Source: Deltaproteobacteria bacterium (GTDB lineage Bacteria > Bdellovibrionota > JACOXK01). Taken from it: a stretch of DNA of 24,139 nt. Shown here in pieces: positions 8,701 to 17,128 of the stretch. The stretch spans positions 1 to 24,139 of the forward strand of contig JACPKQ010000026.1 in the NCBI GenBank assembly GCA_016186995.1. Reading direction: 5' to 3'. The position numbers were made by a program, and so were the translations under genes. The notes under the pieces were generated by a model, which was not told the DNA's origin, ran no database searches, and saw nothing but the letters and a program-made list of their open reading frames with translations. Position 1 is the stretch's first letter. Each line of letters begins with the position of its first letter.

Positions 8701-11257
8701 CCGTTGTTTTTTTCTCTTGGGCATTATCTTCCTCAATAACAATATCTTCTTTTTGTTCTTCTACTTCACTAGGTTCCGTGCCCTGTTTAAAGGCAGCGTA
8801 CACACCATTTTTGGCTTGTGGTTGAGCCAATAACCCTGTTTCAGGATCAATCTTTAAAAAAGTTATTCCTTGAGGAGCTACAAATTCTTTTTTTGGATAA
8901 TTCTCTAAAACTTCCTTCATATAGTTTGTCCAAATAGGGGCAGCGGCGGAAGAACCCGTTTCAAACTTACCAATGGCCTTACTTTTGTCATCCATTCCAA
9001 CCCACACCCCTGTCACAACATCGGGTGTATAACCAATAAACCATGCATCTTCATAATTATCTGTTGTGCCTGTTTTACCTGCTACAGGACGATTCAGTTC
9101 TTTAAGCCGCCACCCTGTTCCTTCTTGCACAACAGCCTCAAGGAGATTTGTTGTTACAAAAGCTGTTTCAGGAGAAATAGCTTGGTTTTCTTGCAAGCTT
9201 GCATCGAATTGTTTCAAAAATTTCCTTAACTCTTGTGCTTTTACTTCTGCATTCTTTTTATCTTCAACACTTGCAAACTCTCTTCTTTGATCAAAATCAA
9301 CTTTCACCTCTATTTTCCTCTGCACGAGGGGTTCCTTAAATTGCTCTATCACTTTTCCATCGCGATCTGCTATTTTTTCGATAAAAATAGGTTCAACAAG
9401 TTTTCCACCATTAGCAAAAACAGAATAAGCACGTGTCATTTCCCATAAAGAAGCACTTGAAGACCCCAAAGCTGAAGAAAGATCTTCATTCATTGTGGAA
9501 GTAATTCCTAATTTTTTTGAATAGGCTAAAACATATTCAACCCCTACATCCTGTACAATCTTAATGGTTGGAATGTTCCTAGATTTAATAAGTGCTGTTC
9601 TAAACAAAGTATCGCCATAAAACTTTTCACCATAATTATCGGGTCTCCACTTATGATCATTTTTTTTATCCTGATAAATAATAGGAGCATCTGTAATCAT
9701 CGTGGCTGATGTGTATCCTTTATCAAGAGCTGCGGAATAAATAACAGGTTTGAAAGTAGACCCTACTTGTCGATAGGCCTGATGGGCTCTGTTAAACTCG
9801 CTTTTTGTAAAATCATAGCCCCCTACCATTGATAAAACTTTTCCCGTGCCTTGCTCTAAAGAAAGCACAGCCCCTTGAACTTCGGGCTCTTGCTCTAAAG
9901 AAAGCTCTATTTCTTGTGCTGGAAGAATGCTTATGATCTTAACTGAAAGAATATTTCCTTCCGCAAAAGCATCACTTGGTTTTTTAAGAACACGAGATTC
10001 CCAGTAAACTTCTGCGTTAACCGGGCTTGCCCACTGTAAATTGTTAAGAGCAATTCTTCCTAAACGTGTTCCTATGTGCACCTCGATAAACTCTTTTTCA
10101 TCATCCACTTTTGTAACAACGCCATCGTAAATCTGATTTACATCTAAAGGGGTATCTTCTTCATAAAGTTGTGGATCGAGGTAAAACCCAAAATTACCGT
10201 TTTCAAGCGGAACTAAATCTCTTGTGAAATATTTGTTATAAACTAGATTTTTATGTTGTTCCTTTAAATAAGATGTAACTTGTTCTTTTTCAATATGTTT
10301 TAAAACACCCCTAAAACCACGACGCTTATCAACCTCTCTTAACCCCTCTCTTAAATGAGTTTGAGCAGCCTTTTGAAAACGAGAATGAAGGGTTGTGTAA
10401 ATTTTTAACCCTGAAGTCAAATAATCTATTTTAGGATACTGACTCATGAGATACTTTCTGACATGTTCTGCAAAATAAGGAGCTGCATCAAACTCAGAAT
10501 CATTCTGAATTTTTAATTCCTGAAGTATAGCTTTTCTTCTTTGTTCATCTGTAATGAAACCCTCATCCTGCATGCGTTTTAAAACATAGATTTGTCTACC
10601 CTTTGCTTTTTGTGGGTGGTGATAAGGCGTGTAATGGCTTGGGGATTGCGGTAGTCCAGCTAAAATGGCAGCTTCAGCAAGTGTAAGGTTTTCTGTCTTT
10701 TTTCCAAAATAAATGTGCGAAGCAGCCTCAATACCATAAGCACCATGACCTAAATAAACTTGATTTAAATATAAATAGAGAATCTCTTCTTTTGTAAGAT
10801 GCTTTTCCATAGTGCTCGCTAAAATCATTTCTTTTACTTTTCGAACAATTGTTTTGTGACGTGTTAAAAATAAAGATCGTGCTACTTGTTGGCTAATTGT
10901 ACTGCCACCCTGTTTCCAATCACCTGCCTTAAAGTTAACCATCATTGCACGAAAGATTCCTGGAAAATCTAAACCCTTATGCTCAAAGAAACGATCATCT
11001 TCTGCAGCTATAAAAGCATGAATAACTAGTTTTGGGATTTTCTCAAAAGGAATAACGTAACGTTTTTGTTTATAAAGCTCTCCAATTTTAACACCATCAG
11101 AAGAATAAATTTCTGTAACAATAGGAGGACGATAATTTTTAAGTGCAGAAAGTGGAGGGAGATCCTGTGTCAAATAAAGAACAACCCCTAAAGTAAGAAG
11201 AATAGAACAAACAAACCCAATAAGTGTAAATTTAAGAAATCTTCTTAAAAATTTCAT
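8678..11257 (-). CDS. mrcA: Bifunctional penicillin-binding protein 1A (glycosyltransferase/transpeptidase)
   Basis: 859 aa class A PBP that polymerises and crosslinks peptidoglycan at the outer face of the inner membrane. There is an N-terminal membrane anchor (about 10-31). The GT51 domain has the catalytic Glu86 in EDDRFFEHKG and GGSTISQQ (117-124). An OB-like insert lies at about 310-425. The transpeptidase domain has Ser500 in STFK, SRN at 559-561 and KTG at 728-730. An acidic, Lys-rich tail (about 830-859) follows. A charged helical insertion at about 650-695 sits between the SRN and KTG motifs. ATG start with AAGAGG upstream. First gene of a minus-strand operon and divergent from the alpha/beta hydrolase gene. 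Confidence 0.95.
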   Translation of the reverse strand: MKFLRRFLKFTLIGFVCSILLTLGVVLYLTQDLPPLSALKNYRPPIVTEIYSSDGVKIGELYKQKRYVIPFEKIPKLVIHAFIAAEDDRFFEHKGLDFPGIFRAMMVNFKAGDWKQGGSTISQQVARSLFLTRHKTIVRKVKEMILASTMEKHLTKEEILYLYLNQVYLGHGAYGIEAASHIYFGKKTENLTLAEAAILAGLPQSPSHYTPYHHPQKAKGRQIYVLKRMQDEGFITDEQRRKAILQELKIQNDSEFDAAPYFAEHVRKYLMSQYPKIDYLTSGLKIYTTLHSRFQKAAQTHLREGLREVDKRRGFRGVLKHIEKEQVTSYLKEQHKNLVYNKYFTRDLVPLENGNFGFYLDPQLYEEDTPLDVNQIYDGVVTKVDDEKEFIEVHIGTRLGRIALNNLQWASPVNAEVYWESRVLKKPSDAFAEGNILSVKIISILPAQEIELSLEQEPEVQGAVLSLEQGTGKVLSMVGGYDFTKSEFNRAHQAYRQVGSTFKPVIYSAALDKGYTSATMITDAPIIYQDKKNDHKWRPDNYGEKFYGDTLFRTALIKSRNIPTIKIVQDVGVEYVLAYSKKLGITSTMNEDLSSALGSSSASLWEMTRAYSVFANGGKLVEPIFIEKIADRDGKVIEQFKEPLVQRKIEVKVDFDQRREFASVEDKKNAEVKAQELRKFLKQFDASLQENQAISPETAFVTTNLLEAVVQEGTGWRLKELNRPVAGKTGTTDNYEDAWFIGYTPDVVTGVWVGMDDKSKAIGKFETGSSAAAPIWTNYMKEVLENYPKKEFVAPQGITFLKIDPETGLLAQPQAKNGVYAAFKQGTEPSEVEEQKEDIVIEEDNAQEKKTTDETLRGF

Positions 11258-11274
11258 GATAGCCTCTTAGTCTA

Positions 11275-11297
11275 TTGCTTTAAGGCCCCAAAAGCAA
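11275..11297. promoter_or_regulatory. Inverted repeat in the PBP1A leader (possible operator or RNA hairpin)
   Basis: TTGCTTT (11275-11281) and AAAGCAA (11291-11297) are perfect 7-bp arms around a 9-nt GC-rich spacer, 18 bp upstream of the PBP1A start in the 154-bp divergent gap. It could be an operator or a hairpin in the 5' leader. No bound factor can be named. Confidence 0.3.
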
Positions 11298-11312
11298 ATG
11301 GGTCTCTCCTCT

Positions 11313-11335
11313 GTCATCCCCGTGAAGACGGGGAT
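11313..11335. repeat. Short palindromic repeat of the GTCATYCC family, in a divergent promoter gap
   Basis: GTC precedes a perfect 8-bp hairpin, ATCCCCGT-GAAG-ACGGGGAT (11316-11335), followed by a T-rich stretch. It resembles a terminator for the + strand, but no + strand gene ends here. It lies between divergent genes, so a dispersed repeat is the better explanation. Confidence 0.55.
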
Positions 11336-11411
11336 CCATCTTTTTCTACCAACCTGATTCTCAAATGCATAAAACTTGATCTTTTCTCTTCTTTTTATTA
11401 AGTAAGAGGGC

Positions 11412-12269
11412 ATGTCTGTTCAAACGGGTTTTATAAAAGGTCGAGACCAAACTCAAATTTATTACAACCTCCAAGGTATTGGAAATCCTTTAGTTTTTTC
11501 CTATGGAGTCACCTGTGGTGTGTATCATTTCAAATACCAGTTCAAATACTTTAAAGACCAGTATCAAATCCTTCAATACGATTACAGGGGCCACCATAAC
11601 TCAGAAATGCCTCAAAAATTTGAAAATCTTAATATTGAAGAGTGTGCTTATGATTTAAAAGCTATTTTAGATACGCTTAAAATTGAAAAGGCAACTCTTG
11701 TAGGACACAGCATGGGGGTTGCTGTTAATTTAAAATTTTATGATCTTTTTCCAGAAAGAGTCAAAGCCCTTGTTCTTGTATGTGGTGGAATCAGAAACCC
11801 TTTTGATATTATGTTTTACACGGATCTTACAAAAGTTTTTTTTGAAGCAACCAAATGGGGTTATCTCAATTATCCAGAACCACTTACAAAAATTTGGAAA
11901 AACATCCCTCTTTCTTTGACTCATCAAGTTATTTCTTTACTCGGGTACAATAAACTTCTTTCAGATAAAAATGACATTATGCAATATGTTGAGGGCATGA
12001 AAAGTCACCCTATAGAAACTCTTCTTTATTTTTTACAGGATTACTCCAAATTTAATGGGAAAAATATATGTGAAAAAACAATATGCCCAACACTTATCAT
12101 AGGCGGGCAAGCAGATCTTATTACTCCAATAGCCCATGTAAGAAAAATTCACAGCTTTATTAAAGGCTCTGAACTTTTTATCGTACCCCACGGAAGTCAT
12201 GTATCACAAGTAGACATGCCTGAAGTTGTTAATTTAAGAATTGAAAAATTTTTGAACTCTTTGAGTTAA
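11412..12269 (+). CDS. Alpha/beta-fold hydrolase
   Basis: 285 aa, cytoplasmic. The catalytic triad is visible: nucleophile Ser100 in the elbow VGHSMG, Asp235 in GGQADLITP and His263 in HGSHVSQ. The oxyanion region follows strand beta3 (LVFSYGVTCG). The lid (about 125-210) is rich in aromatic residues and helices. Such enzymes are esterases, lipases, haloperoxidase-like or C-C hydrolases; the substrate cannot be inferred. ATG start preceded by AAGAGGG. It is a single-gene unit, divergent from PBP1A and convergent with the small coiled-coil gene, with which it shares a 4-nt TTAA overlap. Confidence 0.88.
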   Translation: MSVQTGFIKGRDQTQIYYNLQGIGNPLVFSYGVTCGVYHFKYQFKYFKDQYQILQYDYRGHHNSEMPQKFENLNIEECAYDLKAILDTLKIEKATLVGHSMGVAVNLKFYDLFPERVKALVLVCGGIRNPFDIMFYTDLTKVFFEATKWGYLNYPEPLTKIWKNIPLSLTHQVISLLGYNKLLSDKNDIMQYVEGMKSHPIETLLYFLQDYSKFNGKNICEKTICPTLIIGGQADLITPIAHVRKIHSFIKGSELFIVPHGSHVSQVDMPEVVNLRIEKFLNSLS

Positions 12270-12610
12270 ATCGTATCTTCTAACTTCGAAATTCTTTTTT
12301 CATGCTCTTTTAGTTTCTTATCATGTATATCATCTCGATCATGAAGTAATTTATTATCATCAATCAACTTATTTTCCATTCTGAGTTGAATTATTTCCAC
12401 AGTATCAACCCTATCGTGCAATTCATCTACACGACCGCGCAGCCCATCCACACGGTTTTCTAATTTTACCCTTGTTTCTCGTAACTCATTTCTTATTTCT
12501 GCCCTTTCTTTTTTGGCAATTTTAAGTTCATCATAGACTGGGGTAAAGTGCTTTAAGAGAAGTTCGCCCATTTTTTCAATAGTGACTGGTTTATCTTGTT
12601 TTTTCTTCAT
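12266..12610 (-). CDS. Small coiled-coil protein of unknown function
   Basis: 114 aa, highly charged, with no signal peptide or membrane segment. From about residue 30 to the end it is predicted coiled coil. RVD recurs at exact 7-residue spacing (NRVDGLR, GRVDELH, DRVDTVE), then a second heptad stretch runs to the C-terminus (KLKEHEKRISKLEDTI). The N-terminal 25 residues (KPVTIEKMGELLLKHFTPVYDEL) may form a short separate motif. I do not recognise a named family. Last gene of the minus-strand murein/RNase J operon, 92 bp after the RNase J stop, so it may instead have its own promoter. The ATG is read directly; SD is weak. Confidence 0.65.
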   Translation of the reverse strand: MKKKQDKPVTIEKMGELLLKHFTPVYDELKIAKKERAEIRNELRETRVKLENRVDGLRGRVDELHDRVDTVEIIQLRMENKLIDDNKLLHDRDDIHDKKLKEHEKRISKLEDTI

Positions 12611-12702
12611 AAATTATGTTTTAAAGAAATAATTTAAAGCTGTCTAGATTTTAAATTTTAGCTCTTTATGGTAGCCTGAAGGTTTTTGGGTTTTTATATC
12701 CA

Positions 12703-14313
12703 CTAAATATCTAGAATGATAGGTAAAACAAGAGGGCGTTTGAGTTCTCTGGACTTAAAAAAGCGGCGCACACCAATTCTGATTTCTTCTTGAAGTTCCT
12801 CAATAGATTTTTCTTGTTTTAAGTATTTAAATGCTACTTTTTTGGCTTCTTCAAAAAGTTCTTCATGCTTTTTCTGAGAAAGAAACCCTTTGGCATAAAG
12901 ATGTGGGCCTTCGATGACTTCTCCTGTTTTTTCATTTCGTATCACAACTACAAAAATAATACCTTTTTCTGAAAGATTTCTTCTTTCTTTAAGGATAGTA
13001 TTTTCTAAATCGTCCCCTGCAATGCTATCTACAAAAACATGACTCACTTCAATATGATCTATTTTCTTTAAAGAATTTTTTGAAGCTTCTATAACATCTC
13101 CATCTTGAGCAATAACACTGTGAACACGAGGGTTCACCTCTTTAGCTAAAGCTTGGTGCATCGTAAGATGTCTATATTCTCCATGAACAGGAATAAAAAA
13201 TCGAGGCTTTATCATTTTATGTAAAAGTTTAAGTTCTTTTCTGTGTGCATGTCCTGAAGTATGGATATCTGAAATATCTCCATAAAGAACACGGGCACCT
13301 TGTTCACACACATGGTTCAGAAGTTTATGAATGGCTCTTTCATTACCAGGAATAAAACGCGAAGAGAGTATCACAAGATCGCCCTCTTTAAGCTTAATAT
13401 GGGCATGAGAACGATAAGCAAGTCTTGTTAAAGAGGCATAAGGTTCTGCTTGAGAGCCTGTAATAATAAAAATAAGATTATCCTCTTGAGGGTTATCTGT
13501 AATAATATCTGTGCTTTTAAGAATACCTAATTCCCTTGCAATCTGGGTATTTGAAAGCATGCTTCTTCCATCAAGAAAAACCCTTCTTTTATGTTTTTTT
13601 GCTAAATCGAGAAGGTAACTAATGCGTCTTAAATTTGAGGCAAAAGAACTAATAAAAACACGCCCTTTTTCTTTGGCAATAATTTTGTCAAAGTTTTTCT
13701 TAATCTCTTCTTCTGAAAGACTTGCTCCTTCTCTTTCAACATTAGTACTATCAGCAAAAAGAAGATGAATACCCTGTTTACCTATTTTTTTTATTTTTTC
13801 TTTGTGCTTTTTTTTGTAAGGATCAAACTTAAAATCTCCGGTATGAAAAATATGTCCCACAGGAGTTTTAATAAAAAGCGCCATACTATCAATAATGGAA
13901 TGAACTGTTTCTACAAACTCAACTTCAAAAACACCAACATCTACTTTATCTCCATCTTTGACAGTTTTAACTTTTACATGTTTATCATGTGCTCCTTTTA
14001 ATTTTTGAAGAATGAGTTCCCGTGCAAAACGAGGCGCATAAATCGGAATGGGTTTTTGAACATCTTGTAAAAAGAAGGGAAGGGCTCCAATATGATCTTC
14101 ATGTCCGTGAGTAATAACAATGGCTTTAATATTTTTTTGTAAAATGGATTTGTAATCAGGAATCACAACATCCACACCCAAGCTTTGGGTATCAGGAAAC
14201 ATAAGCCCACAATCAATGATAAGGCACTCCCCCTCACATTCTAAAACCATCATGTTCAGGCCTATTTCACCTAAACCACCTAGAGGTAATATTTTTAGAC
14301 TATGAGAGGTCAT
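12703..14313 (-). CDS. rnj: Ribonuclease J
   Basis: 536 aa metallo-beta-lactamase/beta-CASP nuclease with 5'-3' exonuclease and endonuclease activity on RNA, used in mRNA decay and rRNA maturation. The zinc motif HGHEDHIG is at 69-76, with later ligands in ETVHSI and HTGDFKFDP. The beta-CASP insert carries FADSTNVEREG, and the C-terminal motif TSGHAHRKELKLLH is intact, as is FIPVHGEYRHL. The C-terminal oligomerisation region is present, so the protein is slightly short of but comparable to the usual 550 aa. SD AAGGAAAG precedes the ATG. It lies downstream of two murein enzymes on the same strand with an 85-bp gap. Confidence 0.94.
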   Translation of the reverse strand: MTSHSLKILPLGGLGEIGLNMMVLECEGECLIIDCGLMFPDTQSLGVDVVIPDYKSILQKNIKAIVITHGHEDHIGALPFFLQDVQKPIPIYAPRFARELILQKLKGAHDKHVKVKTVKDGDKVDVGVFEVEFVETVHSIIDSMALFIKTPVGHIFHTGDFKFDPYKKKHKEKIKKIGKQGIHLLFADSTNVEREGASLSEEEIKKNFDKIIAKEKGRVFISSFASNLRRISYLLDLAKKHKRRVFLDGRSMLSNTQIARELGILKSTDIITDNPQEDNLIFIITGSQAEPYASLTRLAYRSHAHIKLKEGDLVILSSRFIPGNERAIHKLLNHVCEQGARVLYGDISDIHTSGHAHRKELKLLHKMIKPRFFIPVHGEYRHLTMHQALAKEVNPRVHSVIAQDGDVIEASKNSLKKIDHIEVSHVFVDSIAGDDLENTILKERRNLSEKGIIFVVVIRNEKTGEVIEGPHLYAKGFLSQKKHEELFEEAKKVAFKYLKQEKSIEELQEEIRIGVRRFFKSRELKRPLVLPIILDI

Positions 14314-14398
14314 TACTTTCCTTATTGTGAAGTGTTTCGAAGAAAAAGCAAGTCTTCCTCACGTACATCAACTAATGCGCACTCAACTTCACGTAATA

Positions 14399-15775
14399 CT
14401 ATCGTGGAATGACAAGAAACTGTCCTACTTGAATATATCTTTTATCTTCAATGTTATTTATCTGTTTTAACTTTTCAACTGTCGTTCTATAACGACTGGC
14501 TAGGTAAGAAAGTGTGTCGCCACTTCTAACCTTGTGATAGTGCGCTCGATTCTGCCTAGCGTAACGCTTTTCAAGTGGAATTTTGCCATATTGAGACAAA
14601 AATATTTTTTGCTTTCCTTTTGGAATCCTTAAAACAAACCCTTTAGGAATCAGTTTTAACCCTTTAATAACTTTACGACTCAAGGCGGGGTTAAGCTCTA
14701 CAAGCTCATTTTTAGAAACATCTGTATAATTAACAAGAGCTCCTAAAGAAATATAATTTTTTAAAACAACTTCATCATACTCAAGAGGTGGTTCTACTTT
14801 AAGTTCACCAAAATACTTTTCTGAATCTCTCTCAACTTCCAAGGCCGCAAGCAAACAAGCATAAAAATTTTTAGAAGCAAAACCAAAAGTAGGGCTTGTG
14901 TAATTATCCACAATTTCAACAAGATCTTCCGTTCCCATTCTTTTTGTAATGCGATTAATACCCATTCTTCCATGATTATAGGCCGTTACAGCTAGGGGCC
15001 ATGATTCTAAAGTTTCATAATTCAATTTCAAAAACTCTGCCGCCGCCTCGGTTGATTTTATAGGATCTCTTCTCTCATCCACAACGTCATTCATGACTAA
15101 AGAGCTTTCACGTGCTGTTGCCCTCATAAACTGCCACAAGCCAGCTGCCCCCGCATGAGAATGAGCCTGTAATTGAAATGAGGATTCTACAAATGGCAGC
15201 CGTGTGAGTTCAAGTGGAAGACCTTTTTGAGCAAAAGTATCTTCCATCATAGGAAGATACTTTCCCGAATATTGAATAGCTTTTCTAAATTTATCTTTCT
15301 GTCCTAACTGTGCTCTTACCCTAGTCGAACCTTTTTGATATTTTCGTTTCGCCTCTTCAAGGCGCTTATTAACAAACTTTATTTTAGAACCACTACTTAA
15401 ATCCCCTCTTTGCATAATATCTTCAACATCCACAACTTCATAAATAGTTTTTGATTCAATATCATGAATAACATATTGATGTGTTGAATAAACTGCATAA
15501 ATCTTTTTCCAAAAATTAACTTTGTACTCAAGTCCGTTGGGTACTCTAAAAAGTCCTTTTTTATCATCGAAAGAAGAAATTCTTTTGTCCAAAATACCTT
15601 GGGGTTCTCGATCATAATCTACATCATCAGGACCTTCTTCAGCTTCTTTGAGTTTTTCTTCTATAAGCTCAAGAGGAAATGGAAGGGGTAAAACCGCAAG
15701 AATCTTTCCAAAAGAAAAACCTAATTTAAGAGGCACAAAGAGGGCAACAAACAAATAAAAAATAACTTTAGGCAC
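14399..15775 (-). CDS. Lytic transglycosylase (MltD-like) with C-terminal LysM domain
   Basis: 458 aa, exported. Cleaves the MurNAc-GlcNAc bond with formation of anhydro-muropeptides. There is a short N-terminal signal peptide or anchor (about 3-22). The SLT domain lies at about 180-310, with catalytic Glu197 in LPFVESSFQ, then HSHAGAAGLWQFM and AVTAYNHG. A degenerate LysM-like segment (about 340-395) and a good LysM (YHKVRSGDTLSYLASRYRTT to FLVIPR, 412-457) bind glycan. The lipobox of classical MltD is not obvious. The start is GTG, with AAGGAG 6 nt upstream; both sit in a perfect hairpin (listed separately). It follows the PBP4 gene by 38 bp, so both belong to one murein-hydrolase operon. 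Confidence 0.92.
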   Translation of the reverse strand: MPKVIFYLFVALFVPLKLGFSFGKILAVLPLPFPLELIEEKLKEAEEGPDDVDYDREPQGILDKRISSFDDKKGLFRVPNGLEYKVNFWKKIYAVYSTHQYVIHDIESKTIYEVVDVEDIMQRGDLSSGSKIKFVNKRLEEAKRKYQKGSTRVRAQLGQKDKFRKAIQYSGKYLPMMEDTFAQKGLPLELTRLPFVESSFQLQAHSHAGAAGLWQFMRATARESSLVMNDVVDERRDPIKSTEAAAEFLKLNYETLESWPLAVTAYNHGRMGINRITKRMGTEDLVEIVDNYTSPTFGFASKNFYACLLAALEVERDSEKYFGELKVEPPLEYDEVVLKNYISLGALVNYTDVSKNELVELNPALSRKVIKGLKLIPKGFVLRIPKGKQKIFLSQYGKIPLEKRYARQNRAHYHKVRSGDTLSYLASRYRTTVEKLKQINNIEDKRYIQVGQFLVIPR

Positions 15776-15805
15776 GAAAAACTCCTTTTTTGGCTTTCGT
15801 GCCTA
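15769..15805 (-). promoter_or_regulatory. RNA hairpin enclosing the ribosome binding site and start codon of the lytic transglycosylase
   Basis: In minus-strand RNA, TAGGCACGAAA (15805-15795) pairs perfectly over 11 bp with TTTCGTGCCTA (15779-15769). The start codon GTG (15775-15773) is in the 3' arm and the Shine-Dalgarno AAGGAG (15787-15782) is in the 15-nt loop. This can mask initiation unless melted by a ribosome, protein, RNA or temperature. A T-rich stretch follows six bases later, so partial terminator activity between the two genes is also possible. Confidence 0.6.
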
Positions 15806-15813
15806 CTTTTCGG

Positions 15814-17091
15814 CTAAATACGTGCTTCTCTTAACTCACCAAGAATTTTATCAATACTTTCCTGAAGTTTTGTGGAAGGCATGAGAGAACTGTTTAAAAT
15901 GATAGAAAAGGCCAAAACCTGCTTAGAGGTTGTTTTAAGAAAACCTGTTAAACTCATCACCCCATTTAAAGAGCCTGTTTTAGCTCGAAGCGACCCTTCA
16001 AAGGGTGTGTTATCAAACCGCGCAAGAGTTCCGTTTTCTTCTGGAAGAACATAAGAATCTTTTTTAAAATCCATTTTTTGGGTTAAAAAATCATCCATCA
16101 CCTTTAAACCTTTCTCAGTTGAACCAGGAGCTCCCAATTTATAAGCCCCCATAGTTTTTACAATTTGCTCAGCAATAAAATTATTGCTGAAAAGATTTAA
16201 AGCCGACGCAATTTCACGAAGCATTTTAGATTCATAAGTTAAAATGAGCTTTGCTTGTGGAGGAACAATGCCTTTTTGAATGCTTCCCTTTACTTTAATG
16301 TTTCTTTCTTCAAGAAATGTTTTAAAAACAGATCCATAATAATAAAGCGGATTTGCAATATTTTTATAAATTCTTTTTTCTTTTAAGCTTTCTGGAACAA
16401 TACCTTGAATTTTAATAATTTCTTTTTTGTCTTGAGAAAATCGATCAACTGTAAATGTCCCCTTTTTTCCGGTAACAGCCAAATTCTGAACTTCAACATA
16501 GGGAGATGCAGGGTCTACAATAACTTTTGGCTTTCCACCCAACTTTGCAGGCCGAACATAAATAGCAACAACATTAAAATTTAAAGAAAGAGCCCCTAAA
16601 GGCGCACTATAAGCCCTTTCAGAGCCTGTTTGAACCCAACCTTCTGTAAATTTTTGATCATCAAAGTAAGAATCATCTAAAACAAGATTGTGAACTGATT
16701 TAAGATCTTCTCTTGAAAGATCATTGACCAAAAACCACAGTCTTTCAGTCACAAAAAGCGGATCACCATACCCCTTAACATAGAGATTTTTCCCATCATA
16801 AAAAACTTCTGTTTTAAATTTATAATAGGGTCCTAAAACATTAAGAGCAGTAACAGTTGTAATAAGTTTTGTATTAGAAGCAGGAATAAGTGCTACATTT
16901 TCAGAGTGTGAAAAAACAGGTTTTCCACTTTCAACTTCCGATGCCAAAATAGAAGCCTCAATTTTTTTAAAATCTTCGGATTCAAGAATTTTTTCAATAT
17001 TCTTCTTCCATGTAGGTTTTGCACACGCTTCAGAAAGAAAAAGAATTAAACAAAGAAAAACAAGAGGAAATATTTTTTTCAAACTCACCAT
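15814..17091 (-). CDS. dacB: D-alanyl-D-alanine carboxypeptidase/endopeptidase (PBP4, family S13)
   Basis: 425 aa, periplasmic, trims or cleaves peptide crosslinks in murein. Signal peptide: MVSLKK, then hydrophobic residues to about 20, likely cut near EACA-K. Active-site triad: Ser72 in SNTK, SNN at 302-304 and KTG at 371-373. The large inserted domains typical of S13 lie between (about 85-290). Unusually, the block after APGSTEKGLKVMDDFL jumps directly to LPEENGTLARFDN. The usual DGSGLSR segment and the stretch after it (about 35-40 residues in E. coli-type proteins) are absent, which explains the short length. SD AAGGTG lies before the ATG. First gene of the minus-strand operon; only 37 bp separate it from the divergent binding-protein gene. 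Confidence 0.9.
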   Translation of the reverse strand: MVSLKKIFPLVFLCLILFLSEACAKPTWKKNIEKILESEDFKKIEASILASEVESGKPVFSHSENVALIPASNTKLITTVTALNVLGPYYKFKTEVFYDGKNLYVKGYGDPLFVTERLWFLVNDLSREDLKSVHNLVLDDSYFDDQKFTEGWVQTGSERAYSAPLGALSLNFNVVAIYVRPAKLGGKPKVIVDPASPYVEVQNLAVTGKKGTFTVDRFSQDKKEIIKIQGIVPESLKEKRIYKNIANPLYYYGSVFKTFLEERNIKVKGSIQKGIVPPQAKLILTYESKMLREIASALNLFSNNFIAEQIVKTMGAYKLGAPGSTEKGLKVMDDFLTQKMDFKKDSYVLPEENGTLARFDNTPFEGSLRAKTGSLNGVMSLTGFLKTTSKQVLAFSIILNSSLMPSTKLQESIDKILGELREARI

Positions 17092-17128
17092 TGCACCTTT
17101 TTTTAAAATACGTTATACGAAATATAGA

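Noticed and set aside
11313-11350. Rho-independent terminator
   Set aside because: Hairpin plus T-rich tail is present, but no + strand gene ends upstream; it sits in a divergent gap and matches the dispersed repeat family.
14327-14392. GTGAAGT / ACTTCAC inverted repeat in the RNase J leader
   Set aside because: Arms are only 7 bp with a 52-nt spacer in an AT-rich gap; not distinguishable from chance.
14391-14412. Lytic transglycosylase C-terminus (VIPR) derived from a GTCATTCC repeat
   Set aside because: The DNA resembles the repeat edge, but LVIPR is the normal ending of a LysM domain and no hairpin follows, so it is probably coincidence.
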